Assembly: GCA_963816435.1 (NCBI GenBank)
Contig: CAWFKS010000012.1
Location: forward strand, 1-64,000
Direction of reading: 5' to 3'
DNA from: CAWFKS01 sp963816435
Lineage (GTDB): Bacteria > Pseudomonadota > Alphaproteobacteria > Rhizobiales > Rhizobiaceae
Length of the DNA: 64,000 nt
The translations under genes and the position numbers were made by a program. The notes under the pieces were generated by a model. It made no database searches and was not told the DNA's origin. It worked only from the letters and a program-made list of their open reading frames with translations. Position 1 is the stretch's first letter. Each line of letters starts with the position of its first letter. Shown here in pieces: positions 1-8,577 of this stretch.

Positions 1-195
1 AAATCGACCTTGCCAAGCGCTCGCGCGCCCTCGTGACATGAGGTTGCGAAATTGAACAAGCCTACCGATGTGGTGCGATCGTCTTCGCTCTGTTCCATTC
101 CCCAACACTATCGGCTGGCTATTAACGAAGAAACCCCGCCGCCACTACTGACGACGGACCGCGCTGCGCCCAACCTGTGGTGCGATCGGCGCGCG

Positions 196-381
196 CTATG
201 CTGGGACGAGCGCCTCGCCGAGGATGGTCCTATGCGGAATCGGGTCCATTGGCCGAAACAAGAACAGTCCATAGATTTCCTGGCCGCCCGCCCGCTGCCT
301 GGCTGACACAACGGCTGGCCAGCCGCCCTCGCGGTGATCGACGCGCTGGCCGATTTCGAATTGCCATCCCGGTTTGTTCAT
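196..381 (-). CDS. small hypothetical protein (61 aa)
   Basis: Unrecognised 61-residue protein. The middle, a run like QRVDHREGGWPAVV followed by AGGQEIYG and ending in RTILGEALVP, looks like a compact beta-rich small domain and reads as genuine coding sequence. A GGAGGGA ribosome-binding site lies about 6 bases before the ATG, which supports this start and strand. Reading frames on the other strand overlap it but have no comparable start signal. It sits at the outer part of the integrated element, away from the integrase. Function unknown; the gene call rests on the start signal and protein-like composition only. Confidence 0.45.
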   Translation of the reverse strand: MNKPGWQFEIGQRVDHREGGWPAVVSARQRAGGQEIYGLFLFRPMDPIPHRTILGEALVPA

Positions 382-1086
382 TGCATCCCTCCATCAATCC
401 TCCGCCCCACGCTGAGGTTGATGAAGATGCTAAGCGATTCAGCTGTAATAATCAAATCTCTTGTCGTAATTTCTTCGACGTTGTTTTTGTAATATAGGCG
501 CCTTCGCCTATTTGCATTTCTGTAATCTTTGCACTAGGCGCGCGCTTATTGTTGAGCAAGGCGTTTGCCGTAATCGCGCGTGCGTGGCAACGTTGCGGAT
601 CGTTTAGCGGCAGCTTGGGCATGGAAACCGATGGCAAAAGACTGGCTGCCGGCGCTGCGCGAGCAGGCCGCATCGCATAGCGGACAGCGAAACAAGTAAC
701 CGGAGCGCTGGGGCATCCGAACCTGACGCATGCACAGGCGTCCCATATGTATGGAGCGGGTGAAGAGGTCGCAAACGTTCGGCGGCTTGTCAGATCAGAT
801 GGGGAGTAATCCCTATTTCAGCCGGCCGACGGCGATTGGGAGCGGCAGTGGACTGGACGTGGGTCCAGCAACATTCCCAGGATCGTCCTACGTATTAATC
901 TCCTCTAATAACTACGCAGACCAGCCGTCTACTACTTCAAATTGACAAGACTAAGACCTCTGCTAATTTTCCTTGCGTGACTTTGGCATTGAGGGTGCAA
1001 GAGCCTTCGAGCGGATGGCCGCTCGCTCGCGCGTTGCATCTGTCACATCCTCATCTTCGGCAATGCAACTCAATCGGGATAGACAA
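382..1086. other. gene-poor stretch upstream of the RTX gene
   Basis: No convincing gene. Short frames here lack start signals. Around 702-809 a plus-strand frame reads like ALGHPNLT and then HMYGAGEEVA, faintly like the tail of a recombinase, but it is too short to call. Base composition is lower in GC than the core chromosome, as expected for transferred DNA. Confidence 0.5.
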
Positions 1087-2557
1087 ATGGCAAACATAAA
1101 CGGGACTTCTGGCAACGACAGTCTGTTAGGCACCTCTAATTCCGACAACATTTTTGGTGGCCAAGGAGACGATTTCATTTTTTCTGGTGAAAACATATTG
1201 GGAGCATTTGACTACATCGATGCTGGCGAGGGAAACGACACGATAATAGTGTCCGGAGAAGCTTATGTCTTCGGAGGCAGCGGCAACGACCGAGTCATGG
1301 TTGTCGACAACAACGACAATTGGGTCACGTTCACTACAACTCCGCTGTCTCCGGCATAGTCGCTAATTTCTCCGCAAGCACATTTATGGGGCTCGCGGGT
1401 GGAGATTCGAGCAGCGGCTTTCTGGTTCTCGATGGCCAAGGTGGCACTGACCGTCTCTCTAGAATTGCTGCGATCGAAGATGGAGATTTCAACGATCACT
1501 TCAGGGTTGATTCCACCTACGCGATGCAATTCGGAAACCATCTTGAGGTTCGGTTGGGAGCAGGCGACGATACCGTGGAGTTTGATGGAGTAGATTGGGC
1601 AATAATCAGCTACGTCCATGCTGACGGCCCCGTCTTGCTCGATCTTCAGGCGGGGATGGCGACCGATCGAAATCCCTCCGACAACTTCATTGGCAATGAC
1701 ACATTTTCCGGCGCTAACCGCGTTCGCGGATCTTTCTATGCCGATCAGATATACGGGACCGATGGCGACGATGTTTTGCTTAGGGGATCTGTCGGGAACG
1801 ACACGATCCACGGGCGCGACGGCAACGATCACATTGAGGGCGATGACAATGTCAATGCCGATTGGACGGGCGACGACCTGCTCTACGGAGATGCAGGAAA
1901 CGATGTAATTTACGGCAACGCAGGCAATGATCGCCTTGATGGCGGGACTGGCGCCGACACGATGTATGGGGGAGCCGGCCACGACACCTACTATGTCGAC
2001 AATGTCAATGACATTGTCGACGAAAGCGTTGCTGGCGGTGGATACGATGCAGTCCGCTCCAACCTGACGATCAACCTCGCGTACGCTGCGCATTTCAAGG
2101 GCGCGATCAGCAGGCCATTCTGGGCGGCAGCCTCAACGCGAACGTGGTCGGCAATTCCGGCAACAACTCCCTGTTCGGCAATTCGGGCGACAACTTGATT
2201 GCGGGCCTTGCGGGCAATGACGTGCTCAACGGGTTGGGCGGCCACGACACGTTTCTGTTCAACACTGCGCTAAACGCCGGAACAAACGTTGACGTCATCA
2301 ACGATTTTTCGGTACCAGATGATACGATACAGCTCGAAAACGCGATTTTCACTGCTCTCGCGTCTACCGGGACGTTACCTACAGCAGAATTCACCGTTGG
2401 CGCGGCCGCAACGACTACCACCCAGCACATTATCTATAATGACAATACTGGCGGACTTTTTTATGACGCCGATGGAAGTGGTGCTGGCACGGCCATTCAA
2501 TTCGCATCTCTTTCTGCCCATCTCGCGCTAACTCACGCCGATTTCTTCGTAGTCTAG
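1087..2557 (+). CDS. RTX (hemolysin-type calcium-binding repeat) secreted protein, frameshifted
   Basis: About 490 residues of glycine/aspartate nonapeptide repeats of the GGxGxDxUx type (for example GGQGDDFIF, YGDAGNDVIYGNAGND, GGAGHDTYYVD), which fold into calcium-binding parallel beta-rolls. The C-terminus (from about 2290) has the serralysin-like end with DTIQLEN, then YDADGSGAG and a final DFFVV, the usual type I secretion signal. Such proteins leave through an ABC/MFP/TolC exporter; none is encoded nearby. No protease, lipase or adhesin domain is visible, so the activity is unknown. The start follows a weak GGGATAGACAA site. Two frameshifts break it, near 1319 and 2100; repeats continue smoothly across both, so they may be sequence errors or recent lesions. 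It is cargo of the tRNA-Pro element. Confidence 0.85.
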
Positions 2558-2653
2558 CGGCACACTATGACGCAGTGGCACAGTAGGGCGCCACCAACTG
2601 ATGTGGCTTTTTGGTCGATAGGCCAGCGGCTCGTTTGACCGCTGGCTTATGTG

Positions 2654-2986
2654 TCAACGGCACCAAGGCCCAAGTTCAGCGGCGACGCGCTTGATGACTA
2701 CCACGCCGTGGTCGGACAAGCGCCATTTCTTGCGGGCAAAAGACGAGTCAAAGCCATCATCAGGAGACACCCCCTCTCGCGTTTCGAGCACTGTCGGTGC
2801 GCGAAACCCGACAGCGGGGACTGAGAGGGCGTTGAAGCACCCCCGCGACATCCCAAAGAGGTCCTCAGGGTGAACCAGCACCTCTTCATCCCAAAGGCGC
2901 TTTAGCTCGCCCGCGGTGATTGTCGCAATCTTGCTCAGTCCGTATGCTCCTATGAATTTCTTGATGTCGTCGAAGTCTTCCTGCAC
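2654..2986 (-). CDS. hypothetical protein (110 aa)
   Basis: Unrecognised. The protein begins MQEDFDDIKKFIGAYGLSK from a GTG codon and has mixed polar composition with a plausible helical N-terminus. A possible AAGGAA site lies about 14 bases upstream, which is weak. It shares direction with the gene at 4248-4688 and the integrase, from which the insertion sequence at 3044-4246 now separates it. Function unknown; coding status moderate. Confidence 0.45.
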   Translation of the reverse strand: MQEDFDDIKKFIGAYGLSKIATITAGELKRLWDEEVLVHPEDLFGMSRGCFNALSVPAVGFRAPTVLETREGVSPDDGFDSSFARKKWRLSDHGVVVIKRVAAELGPWCR

Positions 2987-3043
2987 TTAGAAACAGTTCC
3001 TTGCAGAGGCGTGCTTCAATCTTAGATCTGTCTGGTAACATGT

Positions 3044-3056
3044 TGACCTGCTCCCC
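3044..3056 (+). repeat. left terminal inverted repeat of the IS
   Basis: TGACCTGCTCCCC. It matches the reverse complement of 4234-4246 over 13 bases and then diverges with scattered identities. Confidence 0.85.
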
Positions 3057-3108
3057 TGAAATGTCCTCGCTTTGAGGTTAGCCTGTCATCCGGATGAGGA
3101 GACAGGCA

Positions 3109-3375
3109 ATGAAGCGCAGCAGGTTTTCCGACGAACAGATCATCGGCATTTTGAAGGAGCACCAGGCGGGGCTATCGGCGACGGAGCTCTGCCGCAAATA
3201 CGGTGTGAGCGACGCGACGTTTTACAAGTGGCGCTCGAAGTATGGCGGCATGGAGCTGTCGGAGGCGAAGCGGCTGAAGAGCCTCGAGGAGGAGAACGGA
3301 AAGCTGAAGCGCCTATTGGCCGACGCCATGCTCGACGTCTCGACCTTGCGCGAGATGCTCGGAAAAAACTTCTGA
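3109..3375 (+). CDS. IS3-family transposase OrfA (helix-turn-helix subunit)
   Basis: An 88-residue DNA-binding subunit. It begins MKRSRFSDEQIIGILKEH, followed by the helix-turn-helix of the transposase_8 family (LSATELCRKYGVSDATFYKWRSKYGG) and a leucine-zipper-like coiled coil (LKSLEEENGKLKRLLADAML). The coiled coil mediates oligomerisation and joining to OrfB after frameshifting. The ATG at 3109 is chosen because homologues start with this MKRSRF motif. It ends with a stop just after the A-run used for -1 slippage. Confidence 0.9.
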   Translation: MKRSRFSDEQIIGILKEHQAGLSATELCRKYGVSDATFYKWRSKYGGMELSEAKRLKSLEEENGKLKRLLADAMLDVSTLREMLGKNF

Positions 3376-4220
3376 CGCCTGGGTCGAGGAGAACCGCCGT
3401 GACCTGGGCGATCGAGAACAAGGGTTATACGCAACGTCGTGCTTGCCGGCTCGTCGGCATGGAGCCGCGGGTCTACCGCTATCGTTCGAGCCGACCGGAC
3501 GACGCTGACCTGCGAAAGCGGCTACGGGAACTGGCAGCCGAGCGCCGACGCTTCGGCTATCGCCGGCTGCACCTGCTCCTGAGACGCGAAGGCGTGGCGT
3601 TGAACTGGAAGAAGCTCTACAGGCTTTATCGGGAAGAGCGCCTGACAGTGCGCAAACGTGGCGGCCGCAAGCGGGCGCTTGGCACGAGGGCACCGATGGC
3701 TATCCCGCAGGATGCCAACCAGCGCCGGAGCCTCGACTTCGTCTCGGACACGCTGACCGACGGCCGCCGCTTCCGGATCCTGTGCGTCATCGACGACTTC
3801 AGCCGGGAATGCCTGGCCACGGTCGTCGACAACTCGATCTCGGGCGAACGTGTCGCCCGCGAACTCGACATCATCGCCGAGCATCGCGGCTACCCCTGCA
3901 TGATCGTGTCGGACAACGGCACCGAGCTGACCTCGAATGCGATCCTGGCGTGGCAGGAGGATCGGCAGGTCGAATGGCACTACATCGCACCGGGCAAGCC
4001 GATGCAGAACGGCTTCGTGGAAAGCTTCAATGGTCGGCTGCGCGACGAGTGCCTCAACGAACGGCTCTTCACCAGCTATCAGCACGCTCGCAACAGCATC
4101 GAAGAATGGAGGATCGACTACAATGTGAATCGACCGCACACGAGCCTCGACGGGCTCACCCCGAACGAATTTGCAACCCGGTCCAGATCGGACCACAACG
4201 TGAACAGGGCTAACTTATAG
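3366..4220 (+). CDS. IS3-family transposase OrfB (DDE integrase subunit)
   Basis: Catalytic part of the transposase, made as an OrfAB fusion by -1 frameshifting at 3363-3369. It has an N-terminal HTH_21-type segment (RRFGYRRLHLLLRREG), then the rve integrase core with the DDE triad: D in RSLDFVSD, D in IVSDNGTEL and E in NGFVESFNGRLRDE. It ends with the usual NRPHTSLDGLTPNEFA. No internal stop. The start given is the frameshift entry point, not an initiation codon. Confidence 0.9.
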   Translation, partial: KLLTPGSRRTAVTWAIENKGYTQRRACRLVGMEPRVYRYRSSRPDDADLRKRLRELAAERRRFGYRRLHLLLRREGVALNWKKLYRLYREERLTVRKRGGRKRALGTRAPMAIPQDANQRRSLDFVSDTLTDGRRFRILCVIDDFSRECLATVVDNSISGERVARELDIIAEHRGYPCMIVSDNGTELTSNAILAWQEDRQVEWHYIAPGKPMQNGFVESFNGRLRDECLNERLFTSYQHARNSIEEWRIDYNVNRPHTSLDGLTPNEFATRSRSDHNVNRANL

Positions 4221-4233
4221 GCGCGGACAAAAC

Positions 4234-4246
4234 GGGGAGCAGGTCA
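4234..4246 (-). repeat. right terminal inverted repeat of the IS
   Basis: Reverse complement reads TGACCTGCTCCCC, identical to 3044-3056. Confidence 0.85.
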
Positions 4247-4247
4247 C

Positions 4248-4688
4248 TCATTGCTTTGTGTTGCAGAGGTATAGGCGTTTTCGCCTTTCGGCTTTAGGCG
4301 AAGAAACCTCTTTTAATTGCGGGAACTCCAAATCGTTCTCATCCTTCGCGGTATCGTAAGTTGCCACGGCAGTTCGGATATGCGTTTCCGAATACCCGAA
4401 CCGGTCTGCCAGGCGACGGAGCGCATCTTCGTAGCGGACACCGTCGTCCCGCATCCAGTGAAACTGCTCACCGATCTCGTGCCAGTGCCGCGGAAGCGAC
4501 TTCTTGCGACCGCGTTTCTGCTTTGAGGGCCTCAGCAAATCCGCGGCGATCCGTTGGAAAACTGCGTCTGCATTTCCGGCGCGAAGGATATCGACCAGCA
4601 ACGTTACGGCATCGGCGGTGCGGCCTTCACTCAACGCCGCCCTAACGGGAATAGCCTGCAGACTAAAGCTGCTTGGTAACTTCGCCAT
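4248..4688 (-). CDS. hypothetical protein coupled to the integrase
   Basis: A 146-residue unknown protein starting MAKLPSSFSLQAIPVRAAL. Its ATG overlaps the integrase stop (TGATG), so the two are probably translated together. The middle is basic (RPSKQKRGRKKSLPRHWHE), followed by a helical stretch (ALRRLADRFGYSETHIRTAV) that could be a helix-turn-helix. The stop codon lies two bases from the insertion sequence but belongs to the gene itself; joining the IS flanks would not extend it. The position suggests an element accessory protein, perhaps a regulator or excision partner. That is inference only. Confidence 0.6.
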   Translation of the reverse strand: MAKLPSSFSLQAIPVRAALSEGRTADAVTLLVDILRAGNADAVFQRIAADLLRPSKQKRGRKKSLPRHWHEIGEQFHWMRDDGVRYEDALRRLADRFGYSETHIRTAVATYDTAKDENDLEFPQLKEVSSPKAERRKRLYLCNTKQ

Positions 4689-5873
4689 CACGCGCGCCCC
4701 ATAGCGATGGCTATTTGGGCCGCTATTGTGTCGTCTGCGTGCCCAAGCAGCTTGCCGATCACCGGCAAACCAAGACCCGACCACGCCCCTACGCTGGCGA
4801 AGGAGTGCCGCAGATCGTGTATTCGTAGCCCATCCAGACCGGCGTGCTTTGTGATGGCGGCCCAAGGTCGTTTCAAGTCCGCGCGCGGCCTTTCGTCGGC
4901 CGTGCCTGCACTGTCGCCTGCCACCACATAGATGCCGACGCGCGGCATCTCGTTCAGCACCGCCAAGGCCGCCGCCGACAACACGACTGTCTTCCGTCCG
5001 GTCTTCGAATCCGGCAGGAATAGTAGCCCTCGCTCAAGATCCACCTCCGACCAACGGAGATGCAAAATCTCGCGCAGACGAGAGCCGGTTAGCATGATCA
5101 GGCGGATCGCCCCGGTGGCGGAAGGGTGCACCTTGATTCGCTGACCTTTCGGCGCGTGCTTCGCGTCGCCAGCGTTGACGGGGAAACCAACAGTCTCGGC
5201 CTCAATCATCGCCTCGGCAAGGCGCTTCATTTCGGCTGCTGTCAGGAAGCGCTCGCGGCCTTGCTCGCGATTTAGACCAATGCCGGAAGCAGGATTGAAG
5301 CCCTCGGGCACATAGCCATGCTTTGCACCCCAATTGAAGGCTGCAGAAAGTAGCTTTATCGCCCCGTTCGCGGAAACCTTCGCCGTTTTGGACATGGCTG
5401 CGTGGGCGCGCTGCACGTCAACGCGGGTCAGGGTAACCACTTTGATCGTGCCAATTTGCGGCTCGATATGCTTGCGGAGCATGATGCGGTAGAAGTCCGC
5501 CGACGAGGCCTTCTTCTTCGGCGCGACGAACTCCTCAATGTACGTGGAAACCAGCGTCTTGACGGTTGCGCTAGCCCGCTCGTCGGCTCGGTCCTTCGCC
5601 AAGTCCTTTCCAGAGTCCGGCATAGGCAATTGCTCTGCGGGCAGCCTCGCGGGCTTCGCTAGCTTTCAGGGCGCCGACGCGACCGAGCTTGAGTCGTTTC
5701 TTGCTGCCGCCGGCTACAGGTCGGAATTCGGCGAAGAACGTGCCGACGTTACCGGGGGTTCGGTAAAAGCCGAAGCCGGAAAGTTCATCGTCGAAATAGA
5801 ACGTGTTTCGGTTCGGCCTGGCGGACGCCATGATCTCCGAAACTGCCGCTGCTGTGATCTTGATTTTGGCCAC
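4688..5873 (-). pseudogene. tyrosine-type integrase, frameshifted and lacking its catalytic tyrosine
   Basis: P4-type phage integrase. The N-terminal DUF4102 arm-binding domain (about 5620-5873; YFDDELSGFGF, LKLGRVGALKASEAREAARRA) is followed by the SAM-like core-binding domain (VKTLVSTYIEEFV) and catalytic domain. Catalytic residues seen are R in LTGSRLREILHLRWSEVD, the HxxR box in IHDLRHSFAS and the late H in IGKLLGHA. After GHA the sequence passes directly to DDTIAAQIAIAMGRA and stops. The segment that normally carries TxRYAH, with the nucleophilic tyrosine, is missing in frame, consistent with a small deletion. A separate frameshift near 5625 splits the arm domain from the rest. The start is one of two adjacent GTG codons after an AGGGAGCG site. 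It lies next to the tRNA-Pro fragment at 6043, the expected place for a tRNA-targeting integrase. Confidence 0.88.
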
Positions 5874-6042
5874 CACCCGCTCCCTATAGCCACCCTGTAG
5901 CCAGCATTTAGGCAAACCGTCGCCGACGGTCAAGCGGGACTCAATCACACAGCGTTGCAGAATCGCAGGAAAATCAAGCAACTAGCTGTTGATTCACCCT
6001 GCGCGTGCAACGTCATCCATCGTCAGAAAATTCAGAAATTAA

Positions 6043-6089
6043 GACTGGGGGTCAAGGGGTCGTGGGTTCGAATCCCGCCGCTCCGACCA
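6043..6089 (+). other. 3' half of tRNA-Pro(GGG): attachment-site boundary of the integrated element
   Basis: The 47 bases begin at the anticodon loop (CTGGGGG, anticodon GGG), run through the T-arm (GGTTCGAATCC) and end with the 3' acceptor strand, discriminator A and encoded CCA. The acceptor end CGCTCCGA is that of proline tRNAs. The 5' half is absent: upstream bases cannot form the anticodon stem beyond GA, nor a D-arm or 5' acceptor. This is the typical direct-repeat end left when an integrase recombines within a tRNA gene. The intact tRNA should lie beyond the other end of the element, outside this window. Confidence 0.85.
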
Positions 6090-6246
6090 TTTCTTCCCGA
6101 TTGCCGCGTGCTTGAATGTGCCGCCACCTCGTCGCGGCTTTTCCATCGCGTGCTGCCGCGATGCCAGATCGCACGACGTGTCGCAATCGCCGTTGAGGGG
6201 AACGTCGCTTCTCGCAGGCCGTTCTGGCGGAAAGCAGGAGGCAGCC

Positions 6247-6390
6247 ATGCCGGACCCGACGAATCCGAAGCCGATCTCGCCGTTTCCCGATCCCTCCCCG
6301 GGGCCGGGTCCCGAACCGACGCCGATGCCGCAGCCCGCTCCCGAACCTTCACCCGTGCCGCCGCCACGGCCGGGACCGCGCGGAATTTGA
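6247..6390 (+). CDS. small proline-rich protein (47 aa)
   Basis: The first gene after the element boundary. An AGGAGG site sits just before the ATG. The 47 residues are almost entirely Pro, Glu, Pro-Gly and Pro-Ser repeats (FPDPSPGPGPEPTPMP and similar), with no signal peptide or membrane segment. Such short PE/PP-rich products occur in rhizobia without known role. The strong start site is the main argument that it is translated. Confidence 0.5.
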   Translation: MPDPTNPKPISPFPDPSPGPGPEPTPMPQPAPEPSPVPPPRPGPRGI

Positions 6391-6414
6391 GCCCCGGCGC
6401 CCCGTCCGCGAGAC

Positions 6415-6777
6415 TCAGGACCGGTCGGGAAGCAGGATTGCTCGGGAATTGGAGCCGGCGTCGGGAACGGAGGCCGGTCGGGAGCCGAGCCGGGCGCGGC
6501 GTTTGGCGGCCCTGCGGGCCGCTCGGCCGCTCACCTCAGCTTCGCGGCACGGCCGGTCCGGATCGAACACCGGAACCAGCCCAAGGAACATCGCCGCTTC
6601 CGAAACGACCTGCGCCAGGCGTCTGTCGGACAGGCGATTGGGGATTGACCGCCGGACCTTAATGATGACGTCGTTCACGGAAATGACGCTAGTGCGCTCC
6701 ACATCCTTGAGTTCTTCCAGGATCGCGCGCTGCAGGTCGGAATCCGCAGCAATTGAAGTCGAAACGCTGCTTCCCAT
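6415..6777 (-). CDS. hypothetical protein (120 aa)
   Basis: Unknown. The protein starts MGSSVSTSIAADSDLQRAI, after an AAGGACA site, and its first 90 residues look like a compact helical domain (LQRAILEELKDV, VIIKVRRSIPNRLSDRRLAQVVSEAAMFLG). A basic, alanine/arginine-rich tail follows (AARRAAKRRARLG). The arginine-rich end could bind nucleic acid. An in-frame upstream ATG exists, but the downstream one has the better ribosome site. It lies between the proline-rich gene and xseA, convergent with the former. Confidence 0.55.
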   Translation of the reverse strand: MGSSVSTSIAADSDLQRAILEELKDVERTSVISVNDVIIKVRRSIPNRLSDRRLAQVVSEAAMFLGLVPVFDPDRPCREAEVSGRAARRAAKRRARLGSRPASVPDAGSNSRAILLPDRS

Positions 6778-6950
6778 TGTCCTTTTCTCCGCAAGGCGCC
6801 GCTCCTTCACTTCCCCGGGCGCCGAACCTTGCCAAGAGGCGCAGGTCAACGGTGCCCCGCGCCGCGAGTTCCGCGCGGTACGAGGCCGATCGATTTCATG
6901 GTTAGCGAAGGGTTAAGCGGCGAATGCCCGCGGCGTCCGCAGGCCGGACG

Positions 6951-8519
6951 TCAGAACAGGCTGCCCTGACCGCCCGGACCGGATTTGCCGGCAGGCGACG
7001 GTTGCCGCGGTTTCGCCGGCGCCGAGCCGCCTGCCGTCACAGCCTTGACGGTGCCGTCGGCGAACTGGATGGCGATCGCGTCGCCAATGCCCAGCTCCGC
7101 CGCCCGCTTGACCAGCCTGTCGTCGGCGTCGCGCACCAGCGCAAAGCCGCGATTGAGGATCGACCGGTGCGACAGCGATTCCGCCAGCCGTGCCGCCTGC
7201 GAAAGCCGCGTCCGTTCGCGGGCGAGTGTGCCCTGGATGGCGACGTCGCCTCGCCGCAGGCATCCCGACAGCCGGTCGCGGCCGATCCGGGCGTGCGCGG
7301 CGACAGGCTCGATCCTGAGTCGCGCCGCCGTCTCGCGCAGCGTCGACCGGCGGGCGCGCAGATAGGCGCTCGCGCATTTCGGCAGCTGGTCGCCCTCGCG
7401 CTTCAGCCGGCGTCGCGCCTCCTCGGCGCGCCGCGACAGGCTTGCCGGCGAAAGCCGCGCGCGATCGAAACGTGCGCGCTTGCGCTCCACCGCCACCGCG
7501 AGCCCGCGCTCCAGGCGGCTGGCCGCCTCGTCGAAGCGTCGGCGCGGCAGCGCCAGCAACTGGTCGGCCGAGGGCAGGGCGCGCGACGCCGCCCTCACGG
7601 CCTGGACCTTGCGTTCCAGGTGGCGGCTGGCGCAGCCCCGCAGCCGGGCCCCCAGCGAGGCGAGTTGCGCTTCCAGCTCCGCCTTCACCGGCACCGCGAT
7701 CTCGGCCGCGCCGGTCGGCGTCGGCGCGCGCTTGTCGGCCACGAAGTCGATCAGCGTCCAGTCGGTCTCGTGGCCGACCGCCGAGATCACCGGGATGTGC
7801 GAGGCCGCGACAGCGCGCGCCACCGCCTCGTCGTTGAAGCCCCAGAGATCCTCGAGGCTGCCGCCGCCGCGCGCCACGATCAGCACGTCCGGCCGCGGGA
7901 TCGGCCCGCCGTCGGGCAGCGCGTTGAAGCCGGCGACCGCGGTCGACACTTCCTGCCCGGTGGTCTCGCCCTGCACGCGAACCGGCCACACCACGATGTG
8001 CAGCGGGAAACGGTCGGAGATGCGGTGGATGATGTCGCGGATCACCGCGCCGGTCGGCGAGGTGACGACGCCGACGACGCGCGGCATGAACGGCAGCAGC
8101 TGCTTGCGCGCCTCGTCGAACAGGCCCTCGCCTGCGAGCCTCTTCTTGCGTTCCTCCAGCAGCGCCATCAGCGCCCCGGCGCCCGCCGGCTCGATATTTT
8201 CGATGACGATCTGGTATTTCGACGAGCCGGGATAGGTGGTGAGCCGCCCCGTCGCGATCACCTCCATGCCTTCCTCGGGCTTGAAGCGCAGCTTTCCGAA
8301 CGTGCCGCGCCAGATCACCGCCTCGAGCCGGGCGCGGTCGTCCTTCAGCGCGAAATAGGCGTGGCCGGAAGAATGCGGTCCGCGATAGCCGGAGACCTCG
8401 CCGCGCACGCGGACGTTTCCGAACGCGTCCTCGACGGTGCGCTTCAGCGCCACCGAGATTTCGGAGACGGTGAATTCGGCCGCGTTGGTCGGCGAATCGG
8501 ATGTCAGAAGATCGCTCAT
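6951..8519 (-). CDS. xseA: exodeoxyribonuclease VII large subunit
   Basis: A 522-residue catalytic subunit of exonuclease VII, which with XseB degrades single-stranded DNA from both ends into oligonucleotides during mismatch repair and clearance of damaged DNA. An N-terminal OB-fold (about 15-110, with SGYRGPHSSGHAYFALKD) is followed by the exonuclease_VII_L domain with VVTSPTGAVIRDI (151-163), GGGSLEDLW (218-226) and GHETDWTLIDFVADKRAPTPT (249-269). A coiled-coil-like basic region and a C-terminal tail ending in GGQGSLF follow. Length and ends match the family. Full-length and intact. The small subunit is not in the window. It is co-directional with the LysR gene upstream, 58 bp away. Confidence 0.95.
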   Translation of the reverse strand: MSDLLTSDSPTNAAEFTVSEISVALKRTVEDAFGNVRVRGEVSGYRGPHSSGHAYFALKDDRARLEAVIWRGTFGKLRFKPEEGMEVIATGRLTTYPGSSKYQIVIENIEPAGAGALMALLEERKKRLAGEGLFDEARKQLLPFMPRVVGVVTSPTGAVIRDIIHRISDRFPLHIVVWPVRVQGETTGQEVSTAVAGFNALPDGGPIPRPDVLIVARGGGSLEDLWGFNDEAVARAVAASHIPVISAVGHETDWTLIDFVADKRAPTPTGAAEIAVPVKAELEAQLASLGARLRGCASRHLERKVQAVRAASRALPSADQLLALPRRRFDEAASRLERGLAVAVERKRARFDRARLSPASLSRRAEEARRRLKREGDQLPKCASAYLRARRSTLRETAARLRIEPVAAHARIGRDRLSGCLRRGDVAIQGTLARERTRLSQAARLAESLSHRSILNRGFALVRDADDRLVKRAAELGIGDAIAIQFADGTVKAVTAGGSAPAKPRQPSPAGKSGPGGQGSLF

Positions 8520-8577
8520 CGGCTCATTGGGCAGGCCGGCGGGCGAGGGGTCAAGCCCGCCGCCCGTCGCGGTCCCG

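Larger units (their letters stand above)
3044..4246 (+). mobile_element. IS3-family insertion sequence (IS407-like), complete
   Basis: The element is 1203 bp and has two overlapping transposase frames and matching terminal inverted repeats (TGACCTGCTCCCC at both ends). The end sequence and length fit the IS407 group. Frame A leads into frame B through a run of six A at 3363-3368 followed by C, the usual -1 slippery site giving the OrfAB transposase. Flanking bases (ATGT on the left, CTCA on the right) do not form the expected 3-4 bp target duplication. Both frames are intact, so it could be active. Confidence 0.92.

Noticed and set aside
702..809. Plus-strand frame resembling the tail of a tyrosine recombinase
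   Set aside because: Only about 35 residues, no catalytic motif and no upstream continuation; the resemblance (LGHPNLT, then HMYGAGEEVA) is too weak to call.
1087..2557. Treating the RTX repeats as a DNA repeat array
   Set aside because: The repetition is at protein level; codons vary between repeats, and no CRISPR-like spacing or identical units are present.
6032..6367. Minus-strand frame containing GGIRTHDPLTP
   Set aside because: This is the well-known artefact of translating the antisense of a tRNA 3' half, here the tRNA-Pro fragment.
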